The translations under genes and the position numbers were made by a program. A stretch of 64,000 nucleotides of DNA from Arenibacter hampyeongensis (GTDB lineage Bacteria > Bacteroidota > Bacteroidia > Flavobacteriales > Flavobacteriaceae), in the NCBI RefSeq assembly GCF_002909255.1, contig NZ_PIOB01000002.1, positions 62,001 to 126,000 on the forward strand. Reading direction: 5' to 3'. The stretch's first letter is position 1; each line of letters opens with the position of its first letter. The notes below the pieces were generated by a model. The model ran no database searches. It was not told the origin of the DNA and saw only the letters and a list, made by a program, of their open reading frames with translations. Shown here piece after piece: positions 48,653 through 58,154 of the stretch.

Positions 48653-49518
48653 GATTTTTGGTTGTTAATGGAGCTTTCCAAGCTTTTTATTTGTTCTTTT
48701 AATTCTATTACGGGGATCATTTTTTTAAACTTTGCATTCAATTGTTCAATGGCAACCGAAGCCAATTTTAAGGATATAAAGGCCTCATGTGGTCTTTTTA
48801 TTTTCGCTAAATACTTTGCTTTTTTATAATACCAGAACTCGTTTCTGTTGTATTCCTGGATAAAATAATTGTATTGTTCCAACGCCTTTTCGGTTTGACC
48901 GGAATCTTTTAAGATGTCCAATTTTCTAAGTTGAAGCGATATGGTGTGTGGGCCAAGTTGGTCCAGGCCATATTGGATGGCTTTCAAAGCCCCATTATAA
49001 TTTTCGTTGTTTTCGGCAAGTATGATGTTGCAGTATTCCAATATATCCTCTGGCCGAATGTCCTTCATATTATGAATAACGTAATGATAGCCTTCCAAGG
49101 ATTTTTTGTAGGATTTAAGATTGAAAAGTATTTGGGCCTGCAGTTTTTTAGCACTTAGGTCCATACTGTCCAATTCCAAATAGGAGTATATACTTTTTAA
49201 GGCCTCCTTGTACTCTTCCATTAAATAGTGAACCTCGGCCAATTGATAATGTAGCGCTTTGGTTGTATTTCCCAAGGATAGGGATTTAAGGTAATCTTCC
49301 AGCGCATAGTCGTACTCCATGTGCTGTTGATACAACATGCCTCTTTGGTAGTACAGTTCAAAATTATTTGGATCTTCGGATATCTCAATCGTTTTTTCAG
49401 CGATACGTATGGTTAAGTCCCCATGGGCAAACATTGGCAAGGACAAGGATAAAAACAGCAATATGGGTAGCGTTCTTTTGATTACGAAATGTAGATATCT
49501 CTTATTATTAAAAATCAT
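48649..49518 (-). CDS. Exported TPR protein
   Basis: About 289 residues from ATG 49518 (a TTG two codons upstream is less likely). Signal region IKRTLPILLFLSLSLPMFA, then TPR-like helical repeats (about 35-235), for example ELYYQRGMLYQQHMEYDYAL and HYQLAEVHYLMEEYKEALKS. Likely periplasmic, and may act as a helper or dosage partner of the secreted phosphoesterase with which it overlaps by 4 nt (ATGA). Confidence 0.85.
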   Translation of the reverse strand: MIFNNKRYLHFVIKRTLPILLFLSLSLPMFAHGDLTIRIAEKTIEISEDPNNFELYYQRGMLYQQHMEYDYALEDYLKSLSLGNTTKALHYQLAEVHYLMEEYKEALKSIYSYLELDSMDLSAKKLQAQILFNLKSYKKSLEGYHYVIHNMKDIRPEDILEYCNIILAENNENYNGALKAIQYGLDQLGPHTISLQLRKLDILKDSGQTEKALEQYNYFIQEYNRNEFWYYKKAKYLAKIKRPHEAFISLKLASVAIEQLNAKFKKMIPVIELKEQIKSLESSINNQKS

Positions 49519-49918
49519 TTCCAATGCTTAACATATTTTCCATTTACCAAAACTTCCTCCATAAAGCAAAATTTATAAAAGGGACACCGCTACTGAGGTA
49601 CATTTTCAAGCTATGTATGCCCAATTTTGGTTTAATTGCTCATTTTAAGATGGAATTTTGTCATTATTAAGGGCACTAAGGTCCCGTCATCAAACGTATT
49701 GAAACAATATTACATGTGTTTTTCTGCTGAGTTAATTTTTTGTTAAAAGAGAAACGAAAATCTTAGGACTGGCATTCCAAAAGGAGTAGTTTTTAAAAAT
49801 CACGCTATGTCCATTTATCATAAAAATTAGATAGATGTAAAGACTTTCTCTTAAATTTATATTGGCAAATAGCATTCCCCCTGTCATTTAAACTCTAGTC
49901 CAACAACATTTAAATAAA
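49519..49918. other. Divergent intergenic region
   Basis: 400 nt, AT-rich, between the TPR gene (leftward) and the AraC regulator gene (rightward). Must hold both promoters. I see no clear hairpin, repeat or RNA gene. Confidence 0.5.
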
Positions 49919-50779
49919 ATGCATAACATCCCCATAAGGTCACTTCCAGAAAGCAATCAAGAGCCAAGCTTGGTGGGCAGTTTCAGTATTAGAAGTCTCG
50001 AAACCATACTTGATGGAGGAGATATGGTGGAGGAGCTTCATCGGCATGATTTTTTTTTAATGCTAATACTCATAAAAGCTAAGGGTTTACATGAAATTGA
50101 TTTCGTGCCCTATGAAGTAGACCCTAATTCCATTTTTTTATTGAGGCCTGGGCAGGTACACAAACTCAGCCTTAAACATGGAAGTACTGGTTATTTGGTT
50201 CAATTTAAAAAAGCATATTTCCTTACCCACAACAAATCTTCCAAACAGTTGCTACGTAAGGTGTGCAACCAGAACCACTATCCATTAAATGCCGACATAT
50301 TTAAAAAGTTGGATCCCATATTGTCATCCATTTTATTGGAATATAATGGGAAGCAGGAAGAATTTCATGAGGTCATAAAAGCCAATTTGAGTATTTTGTT
50401 TATTGAACTTTTAAGGCAGCGGGAAAGTACCGGAGCAAACAATATTAATGCACCATATCAGCAGGAGAAACTTGAGAAATTTTTGGAACTGCTAGAAGAG
50501 AATATTACCAAATACAAACAAGTTTCACAATATGCCGATTTACTGAACCTAACCGTGTATCAGCTTAATGCTATAACCAAAGCATTATTGAACCAGAATG
50601 CCTCACAACTCATAAACGAATACATAATTCTGGAGGCCAAAAGAAATTTATTGGCAACCTCTAATCAAGTGAGTCAAATAGCCTATCATTTAGGGTATGA
50701 GGATGTCTCCTATTTTATCCGGTTTTTTAAAAAACATACGGGTTATACGCCCGATGCTTACAGACATAATTTTAATTAA
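49919..50779 (+). CDS. AraC-family transcriptional regulator
   Basis: 286 residues. N-terminal cupin-like sensor region (about 25-140; HRHDFFLMLILIKAKG, IFLLRPGQVHKLSL). C-terminal AraC HTH (about 185-285): YADLLNLTVYQLNAITKALL, VSQIAYHLGYEDVSYFIRFF and TGYTPDAYRHNF. The second HTH is the hallmark GYEDVSYFIRFFKKHTG. Upstream of a small membrane protein and a TrxR-like enzyme on the same strand, which are the most likely targets. Confidence 0.93.
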   Translation: MHNIPIRSLPESNQEPSLVGSFSIRSLETILDGGDMVEELHRHDFFLMLILIKAKGLHEIDFVPYEVDPNSIFLLRPGQVHKLSLKHGSTGYLVQFKKAYFLTHNKSSKQLLRKVCNQNHYPLNADIFKKLDPILSSILLEYNGKQEEFHEVIKANLSILFIELLRQRESTGANNINAPYQQEKLEKFLELLEENITKYKQVSQYADLLNLTVYQLNAITKALLNQNASQLINEYIILEAKRNLLATSNQVSQIAYHLGYEDVSYFIRFFKKHTGYTPDAYRHNFN

Positions 50780-50875
50780 GTACCATCCAACTTCAGTTTT
50801 GTCCTATTATGATTTTCCTATGTGAAATTACTTTTACATCAGAAAATAATCCAATGTAAAATTAATGACATAAAC

Positions 50876-51094
50876 ATGAAAACAAAAGTAAAACTCCTGG
50901 CATCCCTAAAAATATGGATTGCCATTTATCCTTCCATCACGGCCTTTCTTTTCCTTTTTGGAAATCAATTGGCTACACTTCCCCTCTACCTTAGAACCTT
51001 GGTGCTTACTATTGTATTGGTCCCATGGATCGTATTTGTAGGCGTACCCTTCATAGATACATTAATGAAGAAAATGCAACGAAGAAATGAGTAA
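50876..51094 (+). CDS. Small two-helix membrane protein, 72 aa
   Basis: The start MKTKVK at 50876 is better than an upstream ATG at 50822, which adds an odd N-terminus. Two hydrophobic helices (about 12-30 and 37-57; IWIAIYPSITAFLFLF, LVLTIVLVPWIVFV) and a basic C-terminus KKMQRRNE. Resembles small DUF2798-like membrane proteins often found beside AraC regulators in Bacteroidota. 25 nt before the TrxR-like gene. Confidence 0.75.
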   Translation: MKTKVKLLASLKIWIAIYPSITAFLFLFGNQLATLPLYLRTLVLTIVLVPWIVFVGVPFIDTLMKKMQRRNE

Positions 51095-51119
51095 CTCAAC
51101 ATTTTAAAAATACAACACC

Positions 51120-52028
51120 ATGAAAAAGGAAGAACATTTTGATGTCATCATCATTGGAGGTAGCTATTCCGGTCTTGCAGCAGGAATGGCCTTGGGGAGG
51201 GCCTTAAAACGGGTCTTGCTCATTGATGGCAATACGCCCTGTAACAGACAAACCCCCTATTCCCATAACTTCATTACTAATGATGGCAAAACCCCTGCTG
51301 AAATAGCGGCATTGGCAAAACAACAGGTAGAAGCCTACCCTACGGTTAAATTCTTTAACGGACTTGCCGTGCAGGGCGCTAGAAGCCATAAAGCCTTTGA
51401 AATTACAGTATCCTCCGGTGAGACTTTTCGTGGCGACAAATTAATTTTTGCAACGGGCATTAAAGATATAATGCCCAATATTGACGGATTTTCGGAATGT
51501 TGGGGCATCTCGGTATTACATTGCCCCTATTGCCATGGCTATGAAGTGAAAAATGAAATAACAGGTATTTTGGGCAATGGGGATTATGCCTTCGAATTTG
51601 GAAAACTAATCTCCAATTGGACCCAGCAATTAACCATCTACACCAATGGCAAATCTACCTTGACTGCGGAACAAACAGCCAAATTAGGAGTACATAATAT
51701 TAGCGTAGTAGAAACTGAAATAGAACGTTTGGAACACCACAAAGGGCTACTGCAGAACATCATTTTTAAAAATGGTTCCAAGGCCGCCGTTACAGCCATT
51801 TATACCAAAACAGCCTTTGAACAGCAGAGCATTATTCCCGAAGCCATGGGTTGCGAGCTGAACGAAGAAGGCTACTTAAAAACTGATGCCAATTTACAAA
51901 CCAATGTTACTGGAATATATGCATGTGGTGATAATGTATCGCGTTTACGAACAGTAGCCAATGCTGTTGCCATGGGTACGGCGGCCGGAATGATGGTGAA
52001 CAAAGAGCTAGTTTTTGAGAAATTTTAA
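51120..52028 (+). CDS. Thioredoxin-reductase-like FAD oxidoreductase with CPYC motif
   Basis: 302 residues. FAD-binding start VIIIGGSYSGLAAGMAL and C-terminal ACGDNVSRLRTVANAVAMG. The redox motif is CPYC in HCPYCHGYE, as in GliT/HlmI-like and many orphan TrxR-like enzymes, rather than CATC. The second nucleotide site reads GILGNGDYAFEFG, degenerate for the usual NADPH-binding motif GxGxxA. The electron donor is therefore uncertain. No thioredoxin gene nearby. Likely oxidises or reduces a small dithiol, perhaps in response to the adjacent AraC regulator. Confidence 0.9.
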   Translation: MKKEEHFDVIIIGGSYSGLAAGMALGRALKRVLLIDGNTPCNRQTPYSHNFITNDGKTPAEIAALAKQQVEAYPTVKFFNGLAVQGARSHKAFEITVSSGETFRGDKLIFATGIKDIMPNIDGFSECWGISVLHCPYCHGYEVKNEITGILGNGDYAFEFGKLISNWTQQLTIYTNGKSTLTAEQTAKLGVHNISVVETEIERLEHHKGLLQNIIFKNGSKAAVTAIYTKTAFEQQSIIPEAMGCELNEEGYLKTDANLQTNVTGIYACGDNVSRLRTVANAVAMGTAAGMMVNKELVFEKF

Positions 52029-52291
52029 TGATTTGGTAAGCGAAATTAGTACCGCGCTGGAAATGGCTACATATGGAATGAAAAAAATGTGAAGTCAAGG
52101 GCAAGTTTGCGAATCTGGTATGGATCTGTTATTTGTGCGAAAACTTGACTGCCGAAGGGGATTAATAAAAACAAAAGGAAAAATTGAAAGAAGTATCTTT
52201 TCATGGCTTTAAAATTTGTGGTTAATCCTTTTTGTATCTGACGTTTTGACTATTAACAGTAGTATTCCGCATGGTGCTTTTACTCATAGGT

Positions 52292-52308
52292 TTTGTTGGC
52301 GGTTGTTT
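52292..52308. repeat. Left-edge motif of segment 1
   Basis: TTTGTTGGCGGTTGTTT, just downstream of the amidohydrolase stop. Matches TTTGTTGGCGGTAGTTT at 58138-58154 at 16 of 17 positions. See the cassette-like finding. Confidence 0.6.
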
Positions 52309-52313
52309 GGTCT

Positions 52314-53225
52314 TTACTGGTTTTTATGTTTCTGTATCTCTTCATCTGTTAATCTAAGGAATCTTGCAGCGTTGTTATAAAAGATATCTTCCTTTTGTTT
52401 TACGCTTAGAAAGTCAGCTGCTCTAATATTACCAACGGAAATTTTAATTGACTGAGGCCAAATCATCTCATCCGAACCATACATAATTCGCTCTCCATAA
52501 CCGGCCTCAACAATTCTTCTTAAATAATTATGAAATTCAATCTGTGGCAAAACCCAATTGATTACAGCGACTTCGACGTAGACTTGTGGATGAGCCCATA
52601 GAAGTCCAATGAGTTCGTCGATGAATGGATATCCGGCATGCATAATGTAGATTCTCAATTTTGGATGTTTCACCAATACTTCTTCCAATAACAGAGGATT
52701 GCTAAGGCTCATTCTGTAATTTTTCATTCCTATGTAGGCTGCTCCTGGAGGCCCTGGTCCCATATGAATTCCAACTGGAATGTCAAGTTCCTCAGCTAAG
52801 GAAAAATACGGCTCAAGTTTCTCGTCATTGGGAGCTAATCCACTGTACTGCGGACCAAATTCCGCCATGATTTTATAGGTGCCTTCCTGAAACCATTTCC
52901 TTAAGGAATCAACAGGTGTAGAGGAGTCACCCCAGGCTGGAATAAATCGCCCTGGATCTCGACTTTGATAGTCCAAAGCATTTGGCCCATCAACCACAGC
53001 TTTAACGATATTAAATTCTTTCAAATACTTGAATGTAGAATCTCTATAGCTTGGTTGGTCTATATTCGATCTAAGTTTTGTTACCGCTTCTAAAATATCA
53101 GGTCCCGCATATCCAGAATGCAGATGCATGTCAATAATGGGGGTATTCAACATAGTGTTTTTCCTTTGTCCAATACTGGGAATGCTCATTAACACCACAA
53201 TTGTCACTAAAACATATTTTTTCAT
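52314..53225 (-). CDS. Exported amidohydrolase-family protein
   Basis: 303 residues. Signal MKKYVLVTIVVLMSIPSIG. Amidohydrolase_2 (PF04909) barrel: H-x-H in IIDMHLHSGY, IGMH at the next His strand, LRIYIMHAGYPFIDEL, and the last Asp in MYGSDEMIWP. This family holds decarboxylases and hydrolases, with metals in some members. Substrate unknown. The gene sits alone between the two edge motifs of the 52.29-53.38 kb segment. Confidence 0.85.
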   Translation of the reverse strand: MKKYVLVTIVVLMSIPSIGQRKNTMLNTPIIDMHLHSGYAGPDILEAVTKLRSNIDQPSYRDSTFKYLKEFNIVKAVVDGPNALDYQSRDPGRFIPAWGDSSTPVDSLRKWFQEGTYKIMAEFGPQYSGLAPNDEKLEPYFSLAEELDIPVGIHMGPGPPGAAYIGMKNYRMSLSNPLLLEEVLVKHPKLRIYIMHAGYPFIDELIGLLWAHPQVYVEVAVINWVLPQIEFHNYLRRIVEAGYGERIMYGSDEMIWPQSIKISVGNIRAADFLSVKQKEDIFYNNAARFLRLTDEEIQKHKNQ

Positions 53226-53647
53226 ATTGATTTATTCTATTGTTTATATGATCAAATTACCACCAACGTATGGATCTATACCGTTACATATAATTCCATT
53301 TGAACTGGGCTTGCAGAAATACATTTAAGTGACTATAATTCATATTAGTCGAATAAAATTTTAACAGGGGCAAAAAGGGGGAAGTACTATTACCAAGAAT
53401 TGCTTCAATCCTTCTAAGGTAACGAATAATCGGTTTAGTATACACTTAATAAATAAAAATAGATAATGACCTAGGTATGGTGTTTATTGGATGGTCAGGA
53501 TTTTACCATTAATTCGCAAAGAGCAGGAATGACCTAAAGTAAAATGATACTTTAGTAAACAGAACTTAATTAAACACAATACTATCACTGTAGGTTGAGC
53601 CACAGCTTCCCCCTATTGCAAAAGGCCAATGCACTTATTCAAGTTTT
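53226..53647. other. Intergenic region with a diverged repeat
   Basis: 420 nt. The repeat at 53263-53383 aligns with 59855-59976. The rest is AT-rich with no gene or hairpin that I can defend. It should hold the promoter of the amidohydrolase gene. Confidence 0.5.
53263..53383. repeat. Right-edge diverged repeat of segment 1
   Basis: Starts CCAACGTATGGA, has ACATATAATTCCATT and AAATACATTT in the middle and ends at a G-run before GAA. It aligns with 59855-59976 with few small gaps; about two thirds of the positions look identical. Lies just upstream of the amidohydrolase gene. Confidence 0.7.
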
Positions 53648-54100
53648 TCACTCTTTGGCCAAAACCTTTTTCAATGCTGTCTGAACGATTCCGATATCAT
53701 TGGAACCCTGAAAACCACTAAATCCTACAGAAATGCGACTCTCATCGTCTAATTGGATCAATTGTCCGCCAACCCAGCCAATAAGGTCGGGAAGTTCTAT
53801 AGGGGCATCTTCGGGGTCCATAGTACCCCCGAAAACAATCTTTTCATAATCTCCTGTATTATGCCCGGTTATCCACACCTGACTCGCTTTTTGCCAGGCA
53901 ATCCTAAAGATTTCCCGTTGTTCTATTTTATCTGTACCAAATAACTTCCCATAAACTTTGCCATCTTCCGAGATGATACAGATTGCTACATTCCCATTAC
54001 AAATTTCCCAATCTTCAGGACTGTTTTGAAACCCGGGAATTTCTTTTTCCAATGCTTCAAATAAGGAGTTAATAGTTTTTTCAAGTTTAGTGGTGGTCAT
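53648..54100 (-). CDS. GlcG/HbpS-like heme-binding-type protein
   Basis: 150 residues without signal or membrane segment. It has the GlcG/HbpS (DUF336) pattern: VAICIISEDGKVYGKLFGTD, AWQKASQVWITGHNTGDYEK, VGGQLIQLDDESRISVGFSG and IGIVQTALKKVL. HbpS binds heme, and GlcG lies in glycolate operons of other bacteria, but many members have no known function. Stands alone here, 200 nt from the sialidase-like gene. Confidence 0.7.
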   Translation of the reverse strand: MTTTKLEKTINSLFEALEKEIPGFQNSPEDWEICNGNVAICIISEDGKVYGKLFGTDKIEQREIFRIAWQKASQVWITGHNTGDYEKIVFGGTMDPEDAPIELPDLIGWVGGQLIQLDDESRISVGFSGFQGSNDIGIVQTALKKVLAKE

Positions 54101-54298
54101 TAAAGATTGGTTTTAGATTTATAATTCTTTGTAAAAGTGATATAATAAACATGAAACTTCAAATATTTTTATCCAACAAAAATTGAAAACATTCATTGGG
54201 CGCACCACACTTCAATCATTAATGCATTTGACAACTAAAGATTTGGGCGCTTATTAAAACCAGCGTTATACATCTGATTATTTTTAAAAACCCATATA

Positions 54299-55555
54299 CT
54301 ATTTATTTTTTATTTCGAGCATAGTGCCCGCTATATAACGGGTGCCATTATCTTGATTGAAATAGTAGATTACCAAAACTTTATCATCCTGGAGTTCGGT
54401 TGCCCAGGTATAACCAATATCACTACTGCCGCCATCATCGCGAAGTACAATCTCAGGAGCTGTTGCAAAATCGGTACATTCCGCATTTAGAATACGGGCG
54501 CGTATTCCGTATGGTTCATGGCGGTATCCGTAGGTAAGTAAAACTCTATTATCTTTTAATCGCAAAGCATTTAAAGGATGTCCCTGGAAACCCATTGACT
54601 CCCATTTAAAAGTTTTACCGCCATCTGTTGAACGGGAAATAACAGCTTGGTCTTCAAAATGAGCTGTTCTTAAAAAACCTACAAGATCGCCTTTAGGCGT
54701 TTCTATTATTGATGCCTCATTAAATGAAATTTTGCTATCAACGGCTACCGGGGAAACATAATCCCAGGTCAACCCTTTATCCTTTGAGGTGATAAGATGA
54801 TTGGAAGTCTTGGTAGGGGTATCATGCGCTGCTACTACCCATAAAATCCTCCCATCATTTGCCTCGTATAATGCTCCTCGATTATATGCAGCCACTGGAT
54901 TTCCTAATGCATCATTTAAAACTTCTGGTGCTATATGTGGAGGATATATAGCATCACCCCACGTTTTTCCACCATCATGGGAACGAACCAGATAGCCTCC
55001 TAAAAAAACGGCATTTCCAGAGTTAATAAAACTCGGTTCCTTTAAGTTAGATAAGCCATCAGGCCTTACAAAAGCCCAGCCATAACTGGCACAAAGAAGA
55101 GTGCCGTCCTTCATTTGCAATAAACAGGGGTCTTGGGAACCCCCAAAAGGATGTGCATAAATTAATTTCGGGGTCTTTGTCCATGTTTCTCCGTTATCGC
55201 TTGATTGCACCGATACCAAATAGCTGTTGGGATCAACGTGATTTGTTTTACTCTCTTCGAATATTTTACGATCTGGTGCCCTGCGAAATGCCACCAATAT
55301 CTCTCCATCTGGCCGAGTTATTACAGACGGAAATGTAGAGAAAAACATAGAATCCTTATAAATTACGATATCCTTTATTTTACGAACACCCGGAGTACTA
55401 TCCCCCAAATATTGAGGGCTTTCATTTATTGCCAGGAGAGCGCTGTCGGATTTTACTTCTGGACTGGATTTGGTTGAATTCCTATCTGTACATTGCACGG
55501 CAACAATCAGAAGCAAACCTAATAAGCTGAATGTTTTTAGTTTACGTTTCATCAT
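54299..55555 (-). CDS. Sialidase-like lipoprotein with Asp-box repeats
   Basis: 418 residues. SPII signal (LLGLLLIVAVQC). Six-bladed propeller with four Asp-box repeats: SSDNGETWTKTP, SHDGGKTWGDA, SKDKGLTWDYV and STDGGKTFKWES. The Arg of the triad may be in VITRPDGEILVAFRRAP and YGYRHEPYGIRAR. This is the GH33/BNR fold, but many Bacteroidota members act on sugars other than sialic acid. Next to an esterase and a PhoD-type phosphatase on the same strand. Confidence 0.85.
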   Translation of the reverse strand: MMKRKLKTFSLLGLLLIVAVQCTDRNSTKSSPEVKSDSALLAINESPQYLGDSTPGVRKIKDIVIYKDSMFFSTFPSVITRPDGEILVAFRRAPDRKIFEESKTNHVDPNSYLVSVQSSDNGETWTKTPKLIYAHPFGGSQDPCLLQMKDGTLLCASYGWAFVRPDGLSNLKEPSFINSGNAVFLGGYLVRSHDGGKTWGDAIYPPHIAPEVLNDALGNPVAAYNRGALYEANDGRILWVVAAHDTPTKTSNHLITSKDKGLTWDYVSPVAVDSKISFNEASIIETPKGDLVGFLRTAHFEDQAVISRSTDGGKTFKWESMGFQGHPLNALRLKDNRVLLTYGYRHEPYGIRARILNAECTDFATAPEIVLRDDGGSSDIGYTWATELQDDKVLVIYYFNQDNGTRYIAGTMLEIKNK

Positions 55556-55671
55556 AATTATATTTCCACTTTATTTAACTTGAATTATTTTTATACTTGC
55601 CGATTGCTCAGAACAGGAGTTATGTTGATTATCCCCTTCTTCCCCACTTTACCAGATCTAAAAAATCAATA

Positions 55672-56514
55672 TCAGTATTTTATACTATTTTCTTGAGTTT
55701 CATCTTCGTTGACCTGAGCAAAAAACCAATCCAGCAAATCCGGGGTATCAAAAGCCTCATGCCAGCTCCCATGACCAACCCCGGGAAACTCAGTATATTT
55801 TGGATTTCCACCTGCCTTTTTAATTGCGGCAATCATACGTCGTGAAAAGTCAACAGGAACGGTTTTATCATTGTCACCATGGAAAACCCATAAAGGTACA
55901 TGAGTGATATTTTTTGCAAGATCAGGATTAGCTCCCCCACAGATGGGTATGGCCGCAGCAAACATTTGAGGGTGGTTTAGGATGTAATGCCAGGTTCCAA
56001 AACCGCCCATGGACTGACCGGTAATATAACGTCTAATGGTATCTATATTAAATTCTTCTTCCAAGGCCGATATGGTTTCAAAAACTAAAGCTTCCACATT
56101 GGGTTGATTGTATCTTCCCCGTGCAATCAGGCCTTCTCTTTCCATCTTTCCCAGAGATCTTCCCCAATCAGCACCAGGTGGGCATTGGGGCACAAAAATA
56201 AAAGCAGGATACTTTTTTCTGTTTTCCAAAGTGGACAGCACTTGAGCTGCCTTGGAACCTGCAATTTGCTGGATATTATCCGTACCCCTGCCAGCTCCTC
56301 CTGACAGACATACTACCAAGGGGTATTGTTTATTGGGATCGTAATCCAAAGGCATAAGCAATCGATAGTGCAGCGTATCGTTTTGCATGTTCACATGGAT
56401 TCTCCCGCTGAACAATTCGGCAATTTTCGTCTCCTTGGTCTGGGAGACCGATCTGGTTACACCTAAACTGAATATGCCAACTGCAATGATCAATATTTTT
56501 AGAACTCTCGTCAT
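55672..56514 (-). CDS. Exported alpha/beta-hydrolase esterase
   Basis: 280 residues with a signal (ILIIAVGIFSLGVTRSVS). Nucleophile Ser in ITGQSMGGFGTW, His in VGHGSWHEAF, Asp candidate in VFHGDNDKTVP. Blocks YPLVVCLSGGAGRGTDN and FIFVPQCPPGADWG fit the dienelactone hydrolase / PHB-depolymerase-like esterases of Bacteroidota. Could deacylate polysaccharides or peptides. Between the sialidase-like and PhoD-type genes with short gaps. Confidence 0.85.
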   Translation of the reverse strand: MTRVLKILIIAVGIFSLGVTRSVSQTKETKIAELFSGRIHVNMQNDTLHYRLLMPLDYDPNKQYPLVVCLSGGAGRGTDNIQQIAGSKAAQVLSTLENRKKYPAFIFVPQCPPGADWGRSLGKMEREGLIARGRYNQPNVEALVFETISALEEEFNIDTIRRYITGQSMGGFGTWHYILNHPQMFAAAIPICGGANPDLAKNITHVPLWVFHGDNDKTVPVDFSRRMIAAIKKAGGNPKYTEFPGVGHGSWHEAFDTPDLLDWFFAQVNEDETQENSIKY

Positions 56515-56566
56515 TACCTTTATATTAATTCTCCCCGGTACTGAATTGAAACAACTTCCTTGTCAA

Positions 56567-58075
56567 TTAGTTTCGGCCAATTTTTTCGGTCTCATAAAGT
56601 AAATTTCCCTTTTCATCATAATGTTGAAAGGTTGCTACTGGAATACTATCCTTTCTTTGCACGGTAACCGACAAAAATCCACCACTTGCGGACTCCTTAT
56701 CCCCTTGAATATAGAATTGTTTAATCAAGCTATCAGGATCGGTTGATTCGGGATCTCCTGCCAAACGCCCAGCGCGTGAATTGTTTTCGACCAAGGCACC
56801 TGTAGAGAATTCCTCAAATCCACTCGGGTGCATGGCGTGGTATTGCCAATGCCTGTCGCCACATATGATGTAAAGATTTTTATCGAGAAATCGATTATCA
56901 CCCAACCATGTAAAAATTGCTTCTCCCTCATGCCTAAAACCGTCATGATTTACATGATTATCTGTTTTGTACCCATCATCGGGGCCCACCATTGGAGTAG
57001 GTGAAATTATGAGCTTAAAACTGGCATCGCTCTCCATTAAAGTCTCCTTAAGCCAATCTAATTGCCCGGTTCCCAAAAGGGTTTTGTCGGGTCCATTTTT
57101 CATTTCATTGGCACTTCTGTAGTCCCTCCCCTCCAACATCCAAACCTGAAGATCTTGGCTCATGCGATGGGTACGATAGGTTTTGGCATTTATGTCCTCC
57201 AAATCCACCACGGGTAATTGCTCCTTAAAATTCTTGATCCCCAATTCATGGGATATAGGAAACTCCTGATAGGGATCGGCATCGTTGAATCTATAATCAT
57301 GATCATCCTTTTCCCAGTAGGTTCCCAACTTGCTAAAGAGTTCCCGAAACCTTGGTTGGGCAAATTGTTCATGGTATTTCCTTCGGATCCCTTCTTCATC
57401 CACCACTTCCATTCCCTTATATCCTCCAGGGTTAGGATTCTTCCCAGCTTTAACGGCTCTGTCGAAGTTGGTCTTGTGGGGATGGTCAAAGTAAACGTTA
57501 TCACCAGTACCAATGAAGTAATCCGGGTTCAGGTTTTGGATAGCCTGCAATGCGGGATACCCTTGAAGCTTGTCTTCTCCGGAATATGCCGTTCCTTCCT
57601 CATATTTTCCATAATGGAAAAAATAGTGGTTCATACCCGTTACCACAACCATTGATACTTTTGTATTGCTATTGGGTCCGGGCAAAGTTTTAAAAGTTGC
57701 TACTTCACTTTCAAAAAGTGTATTCTTGTCCCTTCCGAATTGGAGACGATAGAAGTATTTATTTCCTGGCTCCAGACCTTCAATTTTCTTTTTAATAATA
57801 AAGTCGTTCTCTGATGTAGCCTCTGCAAAGTCAGAATACAGGGGATTATCAAAAGTAGCATCCTTATCAAATTCAAATCGAGCGACACCTTCTATACCGG
57901 GTAAATCCCCCTTGATCAAGCTGTCGGAAACCGTTAATCTGGATTGTAGGATTACGGAGGTAGAAGTGGCTTCACCGGCCATAATTCCTTGTCCAAGATA
58001 AATGTCCTGAACCATGGGTTTGCAGGAAGTAATTAGGGTGGCGATCAGAAGGGTTCTTATAATTGTTTTTATCAT
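56567..58075 (-). CDS. PhoD-type alkaline phosphatase lipoprotein
   Basis: 502 residues. SPII signal (LLIATLITSC). An N-terminal Fn3-like domain (about 25-135) precedes the PhoD-like core with FIGTGDNVYFDHP, GTYWEKDDHDYRFND and IICGDRHWQYHA metal-binding motifs. PhoD enzymes use Fe and Ca and cleave phosphomono- and diesters. The closeness of 52 nt to the esterase gene suggests one operon with the sialidase-like gene. Confidence 0.88.
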   Translation of the reverse strand: MIKTIIRTLLIATLITSCKPMVQDIYLGQGIMAGEATSTSVILQSRLTVSDSLIKGDLPGIEGVARFEFDKDATFDNPLYSDFAEATSENDFIIKKKIEGLEPGNKYFYRLQFGRDKNTLFESEVATFKTLPGPNSNTKVSMVVVTGMNHYFFHYGKYEEGTAYSGEDKLQGYPALQAIQNLNPDYFIGTGDNVYFDHPHKTNFDRAVKAGKNPNPGGYKGMEVVDEEGIRRKYHEQFAQPRFRELFSKLGTYWEKDDHDYRFNDADPYQEFPISHELGIKNFKEQLPVVDLEDINAKTYRTHRMSQDLQVWMLEGRDYRSANEMKNGPDKTLLGTGQLDWLKETLMESDASFKLIISPTPMVGPDDGYKTDNHVNHDGFRHEGEAIFTWLGDNRFLDKNLYIICGDRHWQYHAMHPSGFEEFSTGALVENNSRAGRLAGDPESTDPDSLIKQFYIQGDKESASGGFLSVTVQRKDSIPVATFQHYDEKGNLLYETEKIGRN

Positions 58076-58137
58076 ACTATGGTTATTGTTGGCTTGGTTT
58101 AGATTATGGTTCGTGTCCTATAAGGCATGCATTATAC

Positions 58138-58154
58138 TTTGTTGGCGGTAGTTT
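58138..58154. repeat. Left-edge motif of segment 2
   Basis: TTTGTTGGCGGTAGTTT, immediately downstream of the AlkD-like gene stop; compare 52292-52308. Confidence 0.6.

Noticed and set aside
54299-58075. A polysaccharide utilisation locus
   Set aside because: No SusC/SusD pair or dedicated regulator is present; only a short run of three exported enzymes.
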